Source of the DNA: Bacteroides sp. Marseille-P3684
Lineage (GTDB): Bacteria > Bacteroidota > Bacteroidia > Bacteroidales > Bacteroidaceae
Direction of reading: 5' to 3'
Assembly: GCF_900291465.1 (NCBI RefSeq)
Contig: NZ_LT985808.1
Span: 199,953 to 263,952, forward strand
DNA length: 64,000 nt
The position numbers and the translations under genes are program-made. A model generated the notes under the pieces. The model worked only from the letters and a program-made list of their open reading frames with translations. It was not told the DNA's origin and ran no database searches. Numbering within the stretch: position 1 is the first letter of the stretch; every line of letters starts with the position of its first letter. Positions 43,544 to 52,915 of the stretch are shown here, piece after piece.

Positions 43544-44797
43544 TTATCGTTTCGAAGTCACTTCGGCTTCGTACTTCTCGATCTCCGGGATGAAAGTCTC
43601 GCCTACGGGGACGTTGTTCTTCAAGCAGAACATGTCCCAAACGGCGTTCCAAGGCAACGACTTGGCCTCTTCGAGCAATGCCAGGCGCTGGAAGAACTGA
43701 CCGTTTGCCTCGTACTCACGCAGCTTGGCGAGCGGTTCGAGCAACGCGCGGGTCATGCACTTCTGAGCGGCACGGCTTCCGATGACGTAGGCACCGATGC
43801 GGTTGATGGAGGCATCGAAGTAGTCCAGTCCGTAGTGCACACGGTCGAGGGCGCCGGCGCGTACGATTTCGCTGAACAGTTCCTGGGTCATGTCGTCCAT
43901 GATGGTCACGTGGTCGCTGTCCCAGCGGATGGGACGGCTGACGTGGAGCATCAGCTCGGGCACGTAGAGCAGGAGTGAGGACACCTTGTCGCCGATGCTT
44001 TCCGTCGGGTGGAAGTGACCGGTGTCAAGTGTGATGAGTTTCTGGTGCTGCACGCCGTAGCCGATGTAGAAGTCGTTCGAACCGACGGTGAAGCTTTCCA
44101 GACCGATGCCGAACACCTTCGACTCGATGCAGTCCTTCATGTGACTATACTCCGTGGCAAAAATCTGGTCGAGCGAGTCCTTCAGCAACTCACGGTACTT
44201 CATGCGGTTCACCGTGATGTCCTTGCTGCCGTCATGCACCCACAGGTTCATGATACAAGGGTCGCCCTGAGCCTCGCCCATGGCCTCGGCTACCGCACGG
44301 CAACGCTTCGTGTGCTCAATCCAGAACTGACGGATGCCCTCGTCGGGATTGGCGAGCGAGAGGCTGCCACTCTTCGGGTGGGAGAACGAGGTGGAGTTGA
44401 AGTCGAGCTTCATGTTGTGCTCCTTGCCCCAGTCAATCCAGCTTTGGAAGTGCTTCGGCTCGACCTGGTCGCGGTCAACGACTTCGCCCTTGAAGTCACC
44501 GTAGATTTCGTGCAGGTTCAAGCGGTGCGTACCGGGGATGTAGGAAGCCGCCTTCAGGATGTCCTGACGCAGCTCATCGATGTTGCGCGCACGGCCGGGA
44601 TAGTTGCCGGTGGTCTGGATGCCGCCCGTCAGCGAGCCGCCGTTGTTCTCGAAGCCCATCACGTCGTCCGCCTGCCAGCAGTGGAGCGAGAGATGGAAGT
44701 TCTGCATCTGGTCCAGCACTTTGTCGGTGTCGACGCCGACAGCGGCGTAGCGTTCCTTGGCTACCTCGTACGCTTTGTTCACTAATTCTTCTTTCAT
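43544..44797 (-). CDS. rhaA: L-rhamnose isomerase
   Basis: A 417-residue TIM-barrel isomerase that converts L-rhamnose to L-rhamnulose. LHCWQADDVMGFENNGGSLTG, the NLHEIYGDF segment and the metal-binding DTGHFHPTES and RWDSDHV segments are conserved. Length is near the 419 of E. coli. It lies between rhaB and rhaT on one strand. The gap to rhaB (44798-44937) holds only T-rich, weakly repeated sequence. Confidence 0.96.
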   Translation of the reverse strand: MKEELVNKAYEVAKERYAAVGVDTDKVLDQMQNFHLSLHCWQADDVMGFENNGGSLTGGIQTTGNYPGRARNIDELRQDILKAASYIPGTHRLNLHEIYGDFKGEVVDRDQVEPKHFQSWIDWGKEHNMKLDFNSTSFSHPKSGSLSLANPDEGIRQFWIEHTKRCRAVAEAMGEAQGDPCIMNLWVHDGSKDITVNRMKYRELLKDSLDQIFATEYSHMKDCIESKVFGIGLESFTVGSNDFYIGYGVQHQKLITLDTGHFHPTESIGDKVSSLLLYVPELMLHVSRPIRWDSDHVTIMDDMTQELFSEIVRAGALDRVHYGLDYFDASINRIGAYVIGSRAAQKCMTRALLEPLAKLREYEANGQFFQRLALLEEAKSLPWNAVWDMFCLKNNVPVGETFIPEIEKYEAEVTSKR

Positions 44798-44937
44798 TGT
44801 CGTTTCAGTTTATAAGTTTTTCAGTTTATTAGTTTGTTGGTTTGTCTTTCGTTCTGTTTTCTTTTCAGCCGACGGGACTGGCGGAGCTTCCGCCTGTCGG
44901 ACCGACCGACTCACTCCCGGCATGTTCCGTCCGCGGG

Positions 44938-46416
44938 TCACGCCTCGTCAGCCGTCAGCCGGACGTACTTCTCGTAGGCGGCATCCCACTCGGCAGCATC
45001 CTTCGGCTCGAACTCGGCCAGCTCGATGGAGGAGGCTATCATGTCGCGCATCTCCTGCATCGTGCCCACCAGACCGAAGGCCTTCGCCTGGAGCATGATG
45101 TTGCCGAGCGCAGTCCCTTCCGACGGTCCTGCCGTCACGGGTACACCCACGGCGTTGCAGGTGAACTGGTTCAGCAGGTTGTTGCGCGAGCCGCCGCCGA
45201 TGACGTGCAGACGCTCGATGGGGAACGGCGCCATGGACTGCATGTAACCGAACACCTGACGGTAGCGCAAGGCAAGGCTGTCAAAGATACAGCGGGTCAA
45301 CTCACCGTAGGTCTCGGGCACAGGCTGTCCCGTCCGGCTGCAATAACCGCGGATGGCGTCGACCATCGACACGGGGTTGGCAAAGCAGGCGGCGTCGGGG
45401 TTGATGACACTGCGGAAGGCAGGCACCGCCAGAGCGGCGTCTATCAACTCGGAGTAGGAATAGTTGCCGTCCCGCTCCCACTCCTTGCGGCAACGCTCCA
45501 GGAGCCACATGCCGCAGATGTTCTTCAGGAAGCGCGTCGTGCCTTCCACTCCGCCCTCGTTGGTGAAGTTGCGTTCGTAGCTCTCCGCCGTGATGATGGC
45601 ATCCTTCACCTCGACGCCCATGAGCGACCACGTGCCGGAGCTGAGGTAGGCGAACCGCTCGTTGCGCGCGGGCACTGCCGCCACCGCCGAAGCCGTGTCA
45701 TGCCCTGCAACGGCAATGACGGGCACGGCACCCAGACCCGTGAGCTGCTGCACCTCGGGGGTGAGCACGCCGACCTGCTCGCCGGGGAAGACGAAGCGGC
45801 CGAACTGTTCCTCGCTCACGCCTACCGCGTCGAGCAGCTCCTTCTCGAAGCGCTTCGTGCGCGGATTGAGCATCTGCGAGGTCGATGCGATGGTGTATTC
45901 CGTCACCCGCTCGCCCGTCAGCATGTAGGACAGCGCGTCGGGCATGAAGAGAATCTTGTCGGCAGCCTCCAGCGCGGAACATCCGTTACGGCGCAGCGTG
46001 GAGAGCTGGAAGAGCGAGTTGAAGTTCATGATTTGGATGCCCGTGATGTCGTACACGCGTTCACGGGGGATGTGGGTAAAGAATTCCTCGGGGGCGCCCT
46101 CCGTGTGCGGGTCACGGTAACAGTAGGGACTGCGCAGGATGCCTCCGTCGCGGCCGAACATCACGAAGTCGACGCCCCATGTGTCTATGCCGATGGAGCG
46201 GATGGGAATGTTCTCCTGTGCCACCTTCTTGAGTCCGTTGATGATTTCGAGGTAGAGGGCGTAGATGTCCCAGTAGAAGTGTCCGCCCGTCTCGATGATG
46301 TGGTTCGGGAAACGTGTCAGTTCCGTCAGTTCTATCTTTCCGCCGGAGACCGTACCCAGGATGGTGCGTCCACTCGTGGCGCCCAGGTCGACAGCGAAAA
46401 AGTTCATGTTTTCCAT
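44938..46416 (-). CDS. rhaB: Rhamnulokinase
   Basis: A 492-residue FGGY sugar kinase that phosphorylates rhamnulose. The N-terminal DLGATSGR (residues 9-16) binds phosphate, DTWGVDFVMFGRDGG follows, and the C-terminal IGGGSRNNLLNQFTCNA is the adenosine motif. It is the first gene of the rha operon; the ATP site and length match RhaB. No rhaR-type AraC regulator is next to it in this window. Confidence 0.95.
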   Translation of the reverse strand: MENMNFFAVDLGATSGRTILGTVSGGKIELTELTRFPNHIIETGGHFYWDIYALYLEIINGLKKVAQENIPIRSIGIDTWGVDFVMFGRDGGILRSPYCYRDPHTEGAPEEFFTHIPRERVYDITGIQIMNFNSLFQLSTLRRNGCSALEAADKILFMPDALSYMLTGERVTEYTIASTSQMLNPRTKRFEKELLDAVGVSEEQFGRFVFPGEQVGVLTPEVQQLTGLGAVPVIAVAGHDTASAVAAVPARNERFAYLSSGTWSLMGVEVKDAIITAESYERNFTNEGGVEGTTRFLKNICGMWLLERCRKEWERDGNYSYSELIDAALAVPAFRSVINPDAACFANPVSMVDAIRGYCSRTGQPVPETYGELTRCIFDSLALRYRQVFGYMQSMAPFPIERLHVIGGGSRNNLLNQFTCNAVGVPVTAGPSEGTALGNIMLQAKAFGLVGTMQEMRDMIASSIELAEFEPKDAAEWDAAYEKYVRLTADEA

Positions 46417-46470
46417 AATCTGTAAAGCTTCATGAGAGCACCTTGCAGCACCCTCCGGTTAACAATGAAA

Positions 46471-46478
46471 CAAATGTA
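46471..46478 (-). promoter_or_regulatory. Putative -7 box of the rha operon
   Basis: TACATTTG on the minus strand matches TAnnTTTG, 54 bp before the rhaB ATG. A -33 box is not clear, as expected for an activator-dependent promoter. Confidence 0.5.
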
Positions 46479-46883
46479 CATATTTATTTCCTATCCGCCT
46501 GTCCTTTTCGGCAAATATTTTGGTTTTATTGGATTTTACCTGCCGGAAGGCGGAAGCAGCACCGCCGGCTGCCGACCCCGGCACGTCTGTCCGGTGCCCG
46601 TCGGGTGTCCGGCGGACGGCAACGGAACGGGGCAGCGCGGCGCCTCCCTCCTCCCCGTCCGCCTGTCGTCAGAAAGAAAGCAAAACAGGGAAACGGGCGA
46701 CATTTTTTCCCGATTCGGCGTTTTCAGCTGACGCGTACTTTCGCTATTTCGTCCCTTCCAGCGCGCAGTTGAATACACTTTTTAAGACACGGACGTCCGG
46801 ACAGGCTCCTATTTTCATTCCGTTAACACAAAAACGGAGCTGCGAACCCCTTCGCACCGTCATTCCAACCCGTTTTCACTTTC

Positions 46884-46946
46884 GTACGGACGCGTCCGTA
46901 CCACCGTAGTCGTTCGTCCGCACCGTCGTACGGACGCGTCCGCACG
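46884..46946. repeat. GC-rich palindromes, 18 bp and a near copy
   Basis: GTACGGACGCGTCCGTAC (46884-46901) is a perfect palindrome, and the same core CGTACGGACGCGTCCG recurs at 46927-46942. They lie in the 970-bp non-coding gap between rhaB and argR (46417-47386). The rest of that gap has no supported gene. Confidence 0.7.
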
Positions 46947-47123
46947 AAAAAAGGCATCAGTTTTGTCCGTTTCCTTTACCTGTTTTCATTTTCAGACGGA
47001 AGGAGGCGCACATTTTCCATCTGTCATTCGGACGTCGCTTTGCATCTTCCAGCATCATCCAGTCCACAAAATCGCGCTTCCGCAGAAAGAAAAGAAAGGA
47101 AGAATGCGGAAGGGGCGACAGCG

Positions 47124-47223
47124 TGCATTTCGCGAATCGCCCGAGAAGGCCCTCGCCGGTCACCAACTCGTATTTGGGCGCAAGGAAGGCCCTTCTCGCG
47201 CGATTCATTTGACATTTTGACAA
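47124..47223 (-). repeat. ~100-bp interspersed repeat, copy B
   Basis: Minus-strand copy of the repeat at 37291-37390. Its ends pair better than in copy A: GAATCGCGCGAGAAGG against CCTTCTCGGGCGATTC. It lies between the divergent rhaB and argR genes, away from any coding frame. Confidence 0.8.
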
Positions 47224-47298
47224 TCTGACAGCAACGTCCCGCCGCACCCACACACCGCAGGGAACGGACCGCCGGTATCGTCCGAACGAATAAATATT

Positions 47299-47334
47299 CT
47301 GCATAAACATGAAATTTACAGTGAATTTATGCAG
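47299..47334. promoter_or_regulatory. Inverted repeat upstream of argR, candidate ARG box
   Basis: CTGCATAAA (47299-47307) and TTTATGCAG (47326-47334) are exact complements with 18 bp between them, with TGAA/TTTA-type half-sites inside. It lies immediately before the -7 box at 47353, where ArgR would autoregulate. Binding is inferred. Confidence 0.55.
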
Positions 47335-47352
47335 TAAATACGAAAATATACG

Positions 47353-47360
47353 TACCTTTG
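47353..47360 (+). promoter_or_regulatory. -7 box of the argR promoter
   Basis: TACCTTTG matches TAnnTTTG, 27 bp before the argR ATG at 47387. The -33 region overlaps the inverted repeat above. Confidence 0.6.
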
Positions 47361-47386
47361 CAGCGTCTTAGGAATAAATATACACT

Positions 47387-47866
47387 ATGAGAACAAAAAG
47401 CAGCCGACTTGATTCGATCAAGATCATCATCTCAACCAAGGAAATCGGTAGCCAGGAGGAACTCCTGCGCGAACTGGAGATCGAAGGATACACACTGACG
47501 CAAGCCACGCTCTCGCGCGACCTGAAGCAACTGAAAGTCGCCAAGGCGGCAAGCCCGGGCGGCAAGTACATCTACGTGCTGCCGAACAACACCTTATATA
47601 AAAGGGTGGCTGAATCCCGGCCGAAAGTGGAGTACCCCATCTCCAACGGGTTCATCTCGCTCCGTATCTCAGGCAACATCGCCGTCATCCGCACCCGTCC
47701 GGGCTATGCCAGCAGCATCGCCTACGACATCGACAACGGGAACATCCACGAAATCATCGGGACCATCGCGGGCGACGACACCATCATGATGGTCATCAAC
47801 GAGGGCGTGACCCGTACGGACATGGTGAAGGCGCTCCGCAAGGTCATCCCCAACGTGCACTTCTGA
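47387..47866 (+). CDS. argR: Arginine repressor
   Basis: A 159-residue ArgR. The DNA-binding winged helix is at residues 1-70 with the SR recognition pair Ser43-Arg44 in QATLSRDLKQLKVAK. The C-terminal part has the arginine-binding hexamer signature around TRPGYASSIAYDIDN and IAGDDTIMMVINEG. It opens the arginine and proline run; the GNAT gene starts 71 bp later and is probably in the same transcript. Arginine should control this set. Confidence 0.95.
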   Translation: MRTKSSRLDSIKIIISTKEIGSQEELLRELEIEGYTLTQATLSRDLKQLKVAKAASPGGKYIYVLPNNTLYKRVAESRPKVEYPISNGFISLRISGNIAVIRTRPGYASSIAYDIDNGNIHEIIGTIAGDDTIMMVINEGVTRTDMVKALRKVIPNVHF

Positions 47867-47937
47867 GAACCGGCTGAAACAGACTAGACGACTTACAAAA
47901 GACATATACACAAGCGACTTTTTTACTATCGAGACAA

Positions 47938-48477
47938 ATGGACGAAATTGACGTTATGGTTGCCGATGCCTCACACGAGGTCTATGTCGACACGATATTG
48001 GAAACGATTACAGCCGCCGCACAAGTCAGAGGGACGGGTATCGCCAAGCGTACCCACGAATATGTGGCGCAGAAAATGAAGGAGGGAAAAGCCATCATCG
48101 CGCTCCACGGCGACGAGTTCGCCGGGTTCTGCTACATCGAGAGCTGGGGCAACAAGCAGTACGTGGCAAACTCGGGACTCATTGTCGTGGAGAAGTTCCG
48201 CGGACAGGGACTTGCCAAGCGCATCAAGCAGGCGGCGTTCACGCTCTCCCGTCTGCGCTGGCCGCACGCCAAACTCTTCGGCCTCACCAGCGGGGCAGCC
48301 GTCATGAAAATCAATACGGAGCTGGGCTACGTCCCCGTGACCTTCGCCCAGCTGACGGACGACGAGGCGTTCTGGAAGGGTTGCGAAGGGTGCTGCAACC
48401 ACGACGTGCTCGAACGCACGGGACGGCGCTACTGCATCTGCACCGCGATGCTCTATGACCCCGAGAAACACAAATGA
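47938..48477 (+). CDS. GNAT acetyltransferase of the arginine cluster
   Basis: A 179-residue GNAT protein with VVEKFRGQGLAKRIKQAAFT as the acyl-CoA loop (about 84-103). Between argR and argG it is well placed to acylate glutamate as the first step of arginine synthesis. With a succinyl-type transcarbamylase downstream, N-succinylation is the likely reaction, because classical argA or argJ are not seen nearby. A cysteine-rich tail (GCEGCCNH) is unusual. The acyl donor is an inference. Confidence 0.78.
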   Translation: MDEIDVMVADASHEVYVDTILETITAAAQVRGTGIAKRTHEYVAQKMKEGKAIIALHGDEFAGFCYIESWGNKQYVANSGLIVVEKFRGQGLAKRIKQAAFTLSRLRWPHAKLFGLTSGAAVMKINTELGYVPVTFAQLTDDEAFWKGCEGCCNHDVLERTGRRYCICTAMLYDPEKHK

Positions 48478-48527
48478 GGCGGGACGGAACTCGACCTCCA
48501 GACAAACAAACTTAAAAACCAAATACA

Positions 48528-49736
48528 ATGGAAGAGAAAAAGAAAGTAGTGGTAGCGTTCAGCGGTGGACTGGACACATCGTTCACCGTGATGTACCTCG
48601 CCAAAGAGAAGGGCTACGAGGTCTATGCCGCCTGTGCCAACACCGGCGGATTCAGTGACGAACAGCTGAAGCAGAACGAGGCGAACGCCTACAAGCTGGG
48701 CGCCAAGGCATACGTGACGCTCGACGTCACCCGCGAATATTATGAGAAAAGCCTGAAGTACATGGTCTACGGCAACGTGCTGCGTAACGGGACCTACCCC
48801 ATCTCCGTCAGCTCGGAGCGCATCTTCCAGGCGCTCGCCATCGCCCGCTACGCCAACGAAATCGGTGCGCACGCCATCGCACACGGCTCGACAGGTGCCG
48901 GCAACGACCAGGTACGCTTCGACATGACCTTCCTCGTGCTGGCACCGGGGGTGGAGATCATCACCCTGACGCGCGACATGGCGCTCAGCCGCGAGTATGA
49001 AATCAATTACCTGAAGGAGCACGGCTTCGAGGCAGACTTCACCAAGCTGAAGTACTCCTACAACGTCGGCCTGTGGGGCACGTCGATTTGCGGCGGCGAG
49101 ATTCTCGACTCGCGCCAGGGACTGCCCGAGAGCGCCTACCTCAAACAGGTGACCCGCCAGGGCAGCGAGGAGCTGCGGCTGGAGTTCAAGAAGGGCGAGC
49201 TGCATGCCGTCAACGGCGAAGTGTTCACCGACCCCATCGCCGCCATCCAGAAGGTGGAGGAGATTGGCGCTGCCTATGGCATCGGCCGCGACATGCACGT
49301 GGGCGACACCATCATAGGCATCAAGGGTCGCGTCGGATTCGAAGCTGCCGCCCCGATGCTCATTATCGGCGCGCACCGCTTCCTGGAGAAATATACGCTC
49401 AGCAAGTGGCAACAGTACTGGAAGGACCAGGTTGCCAACTGGTACGGCATGTTCCTGCATGAGAGCCAGTACCTGGAGCCGGTGATGCGCGACATCGAGG
49501 CGATGCTCGCCGAGTCGCAACGCAACGTCAACGGAACGGTCATCCTCGAGCTGCGCCCGCTCTCCTTCTCCACCGTCGGTGTGGACTCACCCGACGACCT
49601 GGTGAAGAACAAGTTCGGCGAATACGGCGAGATGCAGAAAGGCTGGACGGCAGAAGACGCCAAGGGATTCATCAAGGTGCTCTCCACGCCGCTGCGCGCC
49701 TACTACAGCGTCCACAAGGACGAGGAAGACGTGTGA
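48528..49736 (+). CDS. argG: Argininosuccinate synthase
   Basis: A 402-residue ATP-dependent ligase that joins citrulline and aspartate. The PP-loop AFSGGLDTSFTVMYL lies at residues 10-24; AHGSTGAGNDQVRFD is the citrulline-binding motif. Length is typical. It follows the GNAT gene by 50 bp and precedes argC by 36 bp. The operon is GC-rich compared with the capsule genes. Confidence 0.97.
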   Translation: MEEKKKVVVAFSGGLDTSFTVMYLAKEKGYEVYAACANTGGFSDEQLKQNEANAYKLGAKAYVTLDVTREYYEKSLKYMVYGNVLRNGTYPISVSSERIFQALAIARYANEIGAHAIAHGSTGAGNDQVRFDMTFLVLAPGVEIITLTRDMALSREYEINYLKEHGFEADFTKLKYSYNVGLWGTSICGGEILDSRQGLPESAYLKQVTRQGSEELRLEFKKGELHAVNGEVFTDPIAAIQKVEEIGAAYGIGRDMHVGDTIIGIKGRVGFEAAAPMLIIGAHRFLEKYTLSKWQQYWKDQVANWYGMFLHESQYLEPVMRDIEAMLAESQRNVNGTVILELRPLSFSTVGVDSPDDLVKNKFGEYGEMQKGWTAEDAKGFIKVLSTPLRAYYSVHKDEEDV

Positions 49737-49772
49737 CCCGGACTCTCATTTCCTGACCCAAACACAGACACC

Positions 49773-50741
49773 ATGATAAAAGTAGGAATCATAGGCGGAG
49801 CGGGCTACACCGCGGGGGAGCTCATCCGTCTGCTCATCAACCACCCCGACGCGGAGATTGTGTTCGTCCACAGCAACAGCCAGGCGGGGCGCAAGATTAC
49901 TGACGTCCACGAGGGACTCTACGGCGAGACCGACCTGACATTCACCGACGCGCTGCCGCTGGACAGCATCGACGTGCTCTTCTTCTGCACCGCCCACGGC
50001 GACACGCGGAAATTCATCGACTCGCACAACATCCCCGAGGAACTGCGCATCATCGACCTCTCGATGGACTACCGCATCAAGGCGGACGACCACGACTTCG
50101 TCTACGGTCTGCCGGAGCTGAACCGCCGCACCATCTGCCACAGCAAGCATGTGGCGAACCCGGGCTGCTTTGCCACGTGCATCCAGCTGGGACTGCTTCC
50201 GCTAGCCAAACACCTCCTGCTCAACAGCGACATCTCGGTGAACGCCATCACCGGCAGCACGGGAGCAGGCGTGAAACCGGGCGCGACGAGCCACTTCAGC
50301 TGGCGCAACAACAACATCAGCGTCTACAAGGCTTTCGCCCACCAGCACGTGCCGGAAATCAAGCAGTCGCTCCGCCAGCTGCAGAACAGCTTCAACGCGG
50401 AGATTGACTTCATCCCCTACCGGGGCGATTTTCCCCGCGGCATCTTCGCCACGCTGGTGGTGAAGACGCAAGTGGCGCTTGAGGAGCTCGAACGCATCTA
50501 CGAGGAGTACTACGCCAAGGACTCCTTCGTCCACATCGTGAAGGAGAATATCGACCTGAAGCAGGTGGTCAACACCAACAAGTGCCTCATCCACCTGGAG
50601 AAGCACGGCAACAAGCTGCTCATCATCTCCTGCATCGACAACCTCCTGAAGGGCGCCAGCGGACAGGCGGTCCACAACATGAACCTGCTGTTCAACCTGG
50701 AGGAGACCGTGGGACTGCGACTGAAGCCCAGCGCCTTCTGA
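49773..50741 (+). CDS. argC: N-acyl-gamma-glutamyl-phosphate reductase
   Basis: A 322-residue NADPH-dependent reductase. The Rossmann start IIGGAGYTAGELIRL and the catalytic Cys132 in NPGCFATC are clear. The family normally reduces N-acetyl-glutamyl phosphate; with the SOTCase in this run it probably accepts the succinyl form. Followed by argD after 33 bp. Confidence 0.96.
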   Translation: MIKVGIIGGAGYTAGELIRLLINHPDAEIVFVHSNSQAGRKITDVHEGLYGETDLTFTDALPLDSIDVLFFCTAHGDTRKFIDSHNIPEELRIIDLSMDYRIKADDHDFVYGLPELNRRTICHSKHVANPGCFATCIQLGLLPLAKHLLLNSDISVNAITGSTGAGVKPGATSHFSWRNNNISVYKAFAHQHVPEIKQSLRQLQNSFNAEIDFIPYRGDFPRGIFATLVVKTQVALEELERIYEEYYAKDSFVHIVKENIDLKQVVNTNKCLIHLEKHGNKLLIISCIDNLLKGASGQAVHNMNLLFNLEETVGLRLKPSAF

Positions 50742-50774
50742 CACAAACCATTTACCCGTCATTATCCGAAGACT

Positions 50775-51905
50775 ATGAATCTGTTCGACGTATATCCCCT
50801 GTTTGACATCAACATCGTCAAGGGCAAGGGCTGCCGTGTCTGGGACGACCGGGGCACGGAGTACCTGGACCTCTACGGCGGCCATGCCGTCATCTCCATC
50901 GGTCACGCCCACCCGCACTATGTAGAGGCAGTGAGCCGCCAGGCGGGCATGTTGGGCTTCTACTCCAACTCCGTCGTCAACCTGCTGCAACGCCAGCTTG
51001 CCGAGCGACTCGGCAAGGCGTCCGGCTACGAAGACTACAGCCTCTTCCTCATCAATTCCGGAGCGGAGGCCAACGAGAATGCACTCAAGCTCGCCTCGTT
51101 CCACAACGGACGGACGCGCGTGGTGTCCTTCGCCAAGGCGTTCCACGGACGGACCTCGCTCGCCGTGGAAGCGACGCAGAACCCCTCCATCATCGCCCCC
51201 ATCAACGCCAACGGGCATGTGACCTTCCTCGAACTGAACGACCTTGAGGGCGCCCGCACCGAGCTGGAGAAGGGAGACGTGTGCGCCGTCATCATCGAGG
51301 GCATTCAGGGCGTGGGCGGCATCCGCATCCCCGACGCCGCCTTCCTGCAAGGCCTGCGCCGCTTGTGCGACGAGACCGGCACCCTCCTCATCCTCGACGA
51401 GATCCAGTCGGGTTACGGACGTAGCGGACGGTTCTTTGCCCATCAGCACGCCGGCATCCGCCCCGACCTCATCACCGTGGCAAAAGGTATCGCCAATGGC
51501 TTCCCGATGGGCGGAGTGCTCATCAGCCCGAAGTTCACCCCCTCCTACGGTCAGCTGGGCACGACGTTCGGCGGCAACCACCTGGGCTGTGCCGCCGCCC
51601 TCGCCGTGCTCGACGTGATGGAGAGCGAACACCTCGTGGAGAACGCCGCCCGTGTGGGCGAGCACCTGCTGCAGGAGCTGCGTGCCCTGCCCGGCATCCG
51701 TGAAGTGCGCGGCAAGGGCCTGATGCTCGGCATGGAGTTCGACCGTCCGGTGAAGGAGCTGCGCAACCGCCTCATCTACGACCATCATGTGTTCACCGGA
51801 GCCAGCGGGACGAACGTCATCCGCCTGCTGCCCCCTCTCTGCCTCACCGTCGGGGAAGCCGACGAGTTCGTGGAGAAACTGAAGGCAGCCCTCGCCGGGA
51901 ACTAG
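50775..51905 (+). CDS. argD: N-acylornithine aminotransferase
   Basis: A 376-residue class III PLP enzyme. Lys237 in ITVAKGIANG binds the cofactor, and Asp208 in LILDEIQSGYGRSG pairs with the pyridine nitrogen. INSGAEANENALKLA is the phosphate motif. Converts N-acyl-glutamate semialdehyde to N-acylornithine. Close to the usual length (about 400). Confidence 0.95.
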   Translation: MNLFDVYPLFDINIVKGKGCRVWDDRGTEYLDLYGGHAVISIGHAHPHYVEAVSRQAGMLGFYSNSVVNLLQRQLAERLGKASGYEDYSLFLINSGAEANENALKLASFHNGRTRVVSFAKAFHGRTSLAVEATQNPSIIAPINANGHVTFLELNDLEGARTELEKGDVCAVIIEGIQGVGGIRIPDAAFLQGLRRLCDETGTLLILDEIQSGYGRSGRFFAHQHAGIRPDLITVAKGIANGFPMGGVLISPKFTPSYGQLGTTFGGNHLGCAAALAVLDVMESEHLVENAARVGEHLLQELRALPGIREVRGKGLMLGMEFDRPVKELRNRLIYDHHVFTGASGTNVIRLLPPLCLTVGEADEFVEKLKAALAGN

Positions 51906-51927
51906 CCCCTCTCCCATCCGCATCCAG

Positions 51928-51993
51928 ACGCCGGATATACCGTCAGGACGTGTGCCCCTCCCCGTGCCACTTCCCCGACGGCGTATCCGGCGT
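51928..51993 (+). terminator. Hairpin after argD
   Basis: Arms at 51928-51944 (ACGCCGGATATACCGTC) and 51977-51993 pair at 15 of 17 positions, with a 32-nt loop and TGTTTT following. It separates argD from the promoter of proC. Confidence 0.65.
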
Positions 51994-52079
51994 CCGTGTT
52001 TTCAGGCGCAAAAGCTGAAGAACTCACAAACAAACTGAATATTCTTGTCCAATTAATTCCTATGTTAGCGTTTCTTTCT

Positions 52080-52087
52080 TAACTTTG
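52080..52087 (+). promoter_or_regulatory. -7 box of the proC promoter
   Basis: TAACTTTG fits the TAnnTTTG pattern and lies 32 bp before proC. Confidence 0.55.
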
Positions 52088-52119
52088 CTAGCATCCTATC
52101 ACATTAAAACGCTACTGAT

Positions 52120-52890
52120 ATGAGAATAGCTATTATCGGCGCAGGCAACATGGGTGGAGCCATTGCATGCGGATTGGTACAGGGCCGCAAGGCTGAGAAA
52201 CGGGAAGTCATCGTGGCAAACCCGCACAACGAGAAGCTACAGGCTTTGCAGGCACGCTTCCCGGAGATTCAGGTGACCAACGACAACAAGGAGGCCGCAC
52301 GCGGTGCGGACATCATCATTGTGGCAGTGAAGCCCTGGAAAGTCAGCGAGGTGCTGAAGCCCATCCATCCGCAGCGTCCGCAGATTCTCGTCTCGCTCGC
52401 TGCCGGAGTGACAATGGAGCAACTCGCCCAGTATGTCGACCCCGAGATGCCTATCTTCCGCATCATCCCCAACACCGCCATTGCAGTGCGTGCCAGCATG
52501 ACGCTGGTCTGCGGACGGAATGCTACGGAGGAACAGTCACAGATGTTGCTGGACATCTTCAATGAGATGGGACTTGCCATGATGGTGAAAGAGGAACAGC
52601 TGGAAGCAGCCACCTCGCTCTCGTCGTGCGGCATCGCCTTTGTGCTGAAATATGTGCAGGCTGCCATACAGGCGGGCATCGAGATGGGAATCTCGCCCAG
52701 GAATTCCATGTGCATGGTGGCACAGACGCTCACCGGCGCGGCTTCCATCCTGCTGGAGCAGGACACGCACCCCTCGGTGGAAATAGACAAGGTGACGACT
52801 CCCGGCGGTATCACCATCAAGGGACTGAACGAACTCGAACACGCCGGCTTCACTTCCGCCATCATACGCGCACTGAAGGCAAGCAGGTAA
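52120..52890 (+). CDS. proC: Pyrroline-5-carboxylate reductase
   Basis: A 256-residue reductase that makes proline from pyrroline-5-carboxylate. The N-terminal Rossmann loop GAGNMGGA is at residues 6-13, and the C-terminal dimer segment VTTPGGITIKGLNELEHAGF carries the family signature. It begins a second transcript and precedes the XRE-cupin gene by 25 bp. Confidence 0.95.
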   Translation: MRIAIIGAGNMGGAIACGLVQGRKAEKREVIVANPHNEKLQALQARFPEIQVTNDNKEAARGADIIIVAVKPWKVSEVLKPIHPQRPQILVSLAAGVTMEQLAQYVDPEMPIFRIIPNTAIAVRASMTLVCGRNATEEQSQMLLDIFNEMGLAMMVKEEQLEAATSLSSCGIAFVLKYVQAAIQAGIEMGISPRNSMCMVAQTLTGAASILLEQDTHPSVEIDKVTTPGGITIKGLNELEHAGFTSAIIRALKASR

Positions 52891-52915
52891 AGAACAAACT
52901 AACAATCTAAGAACT

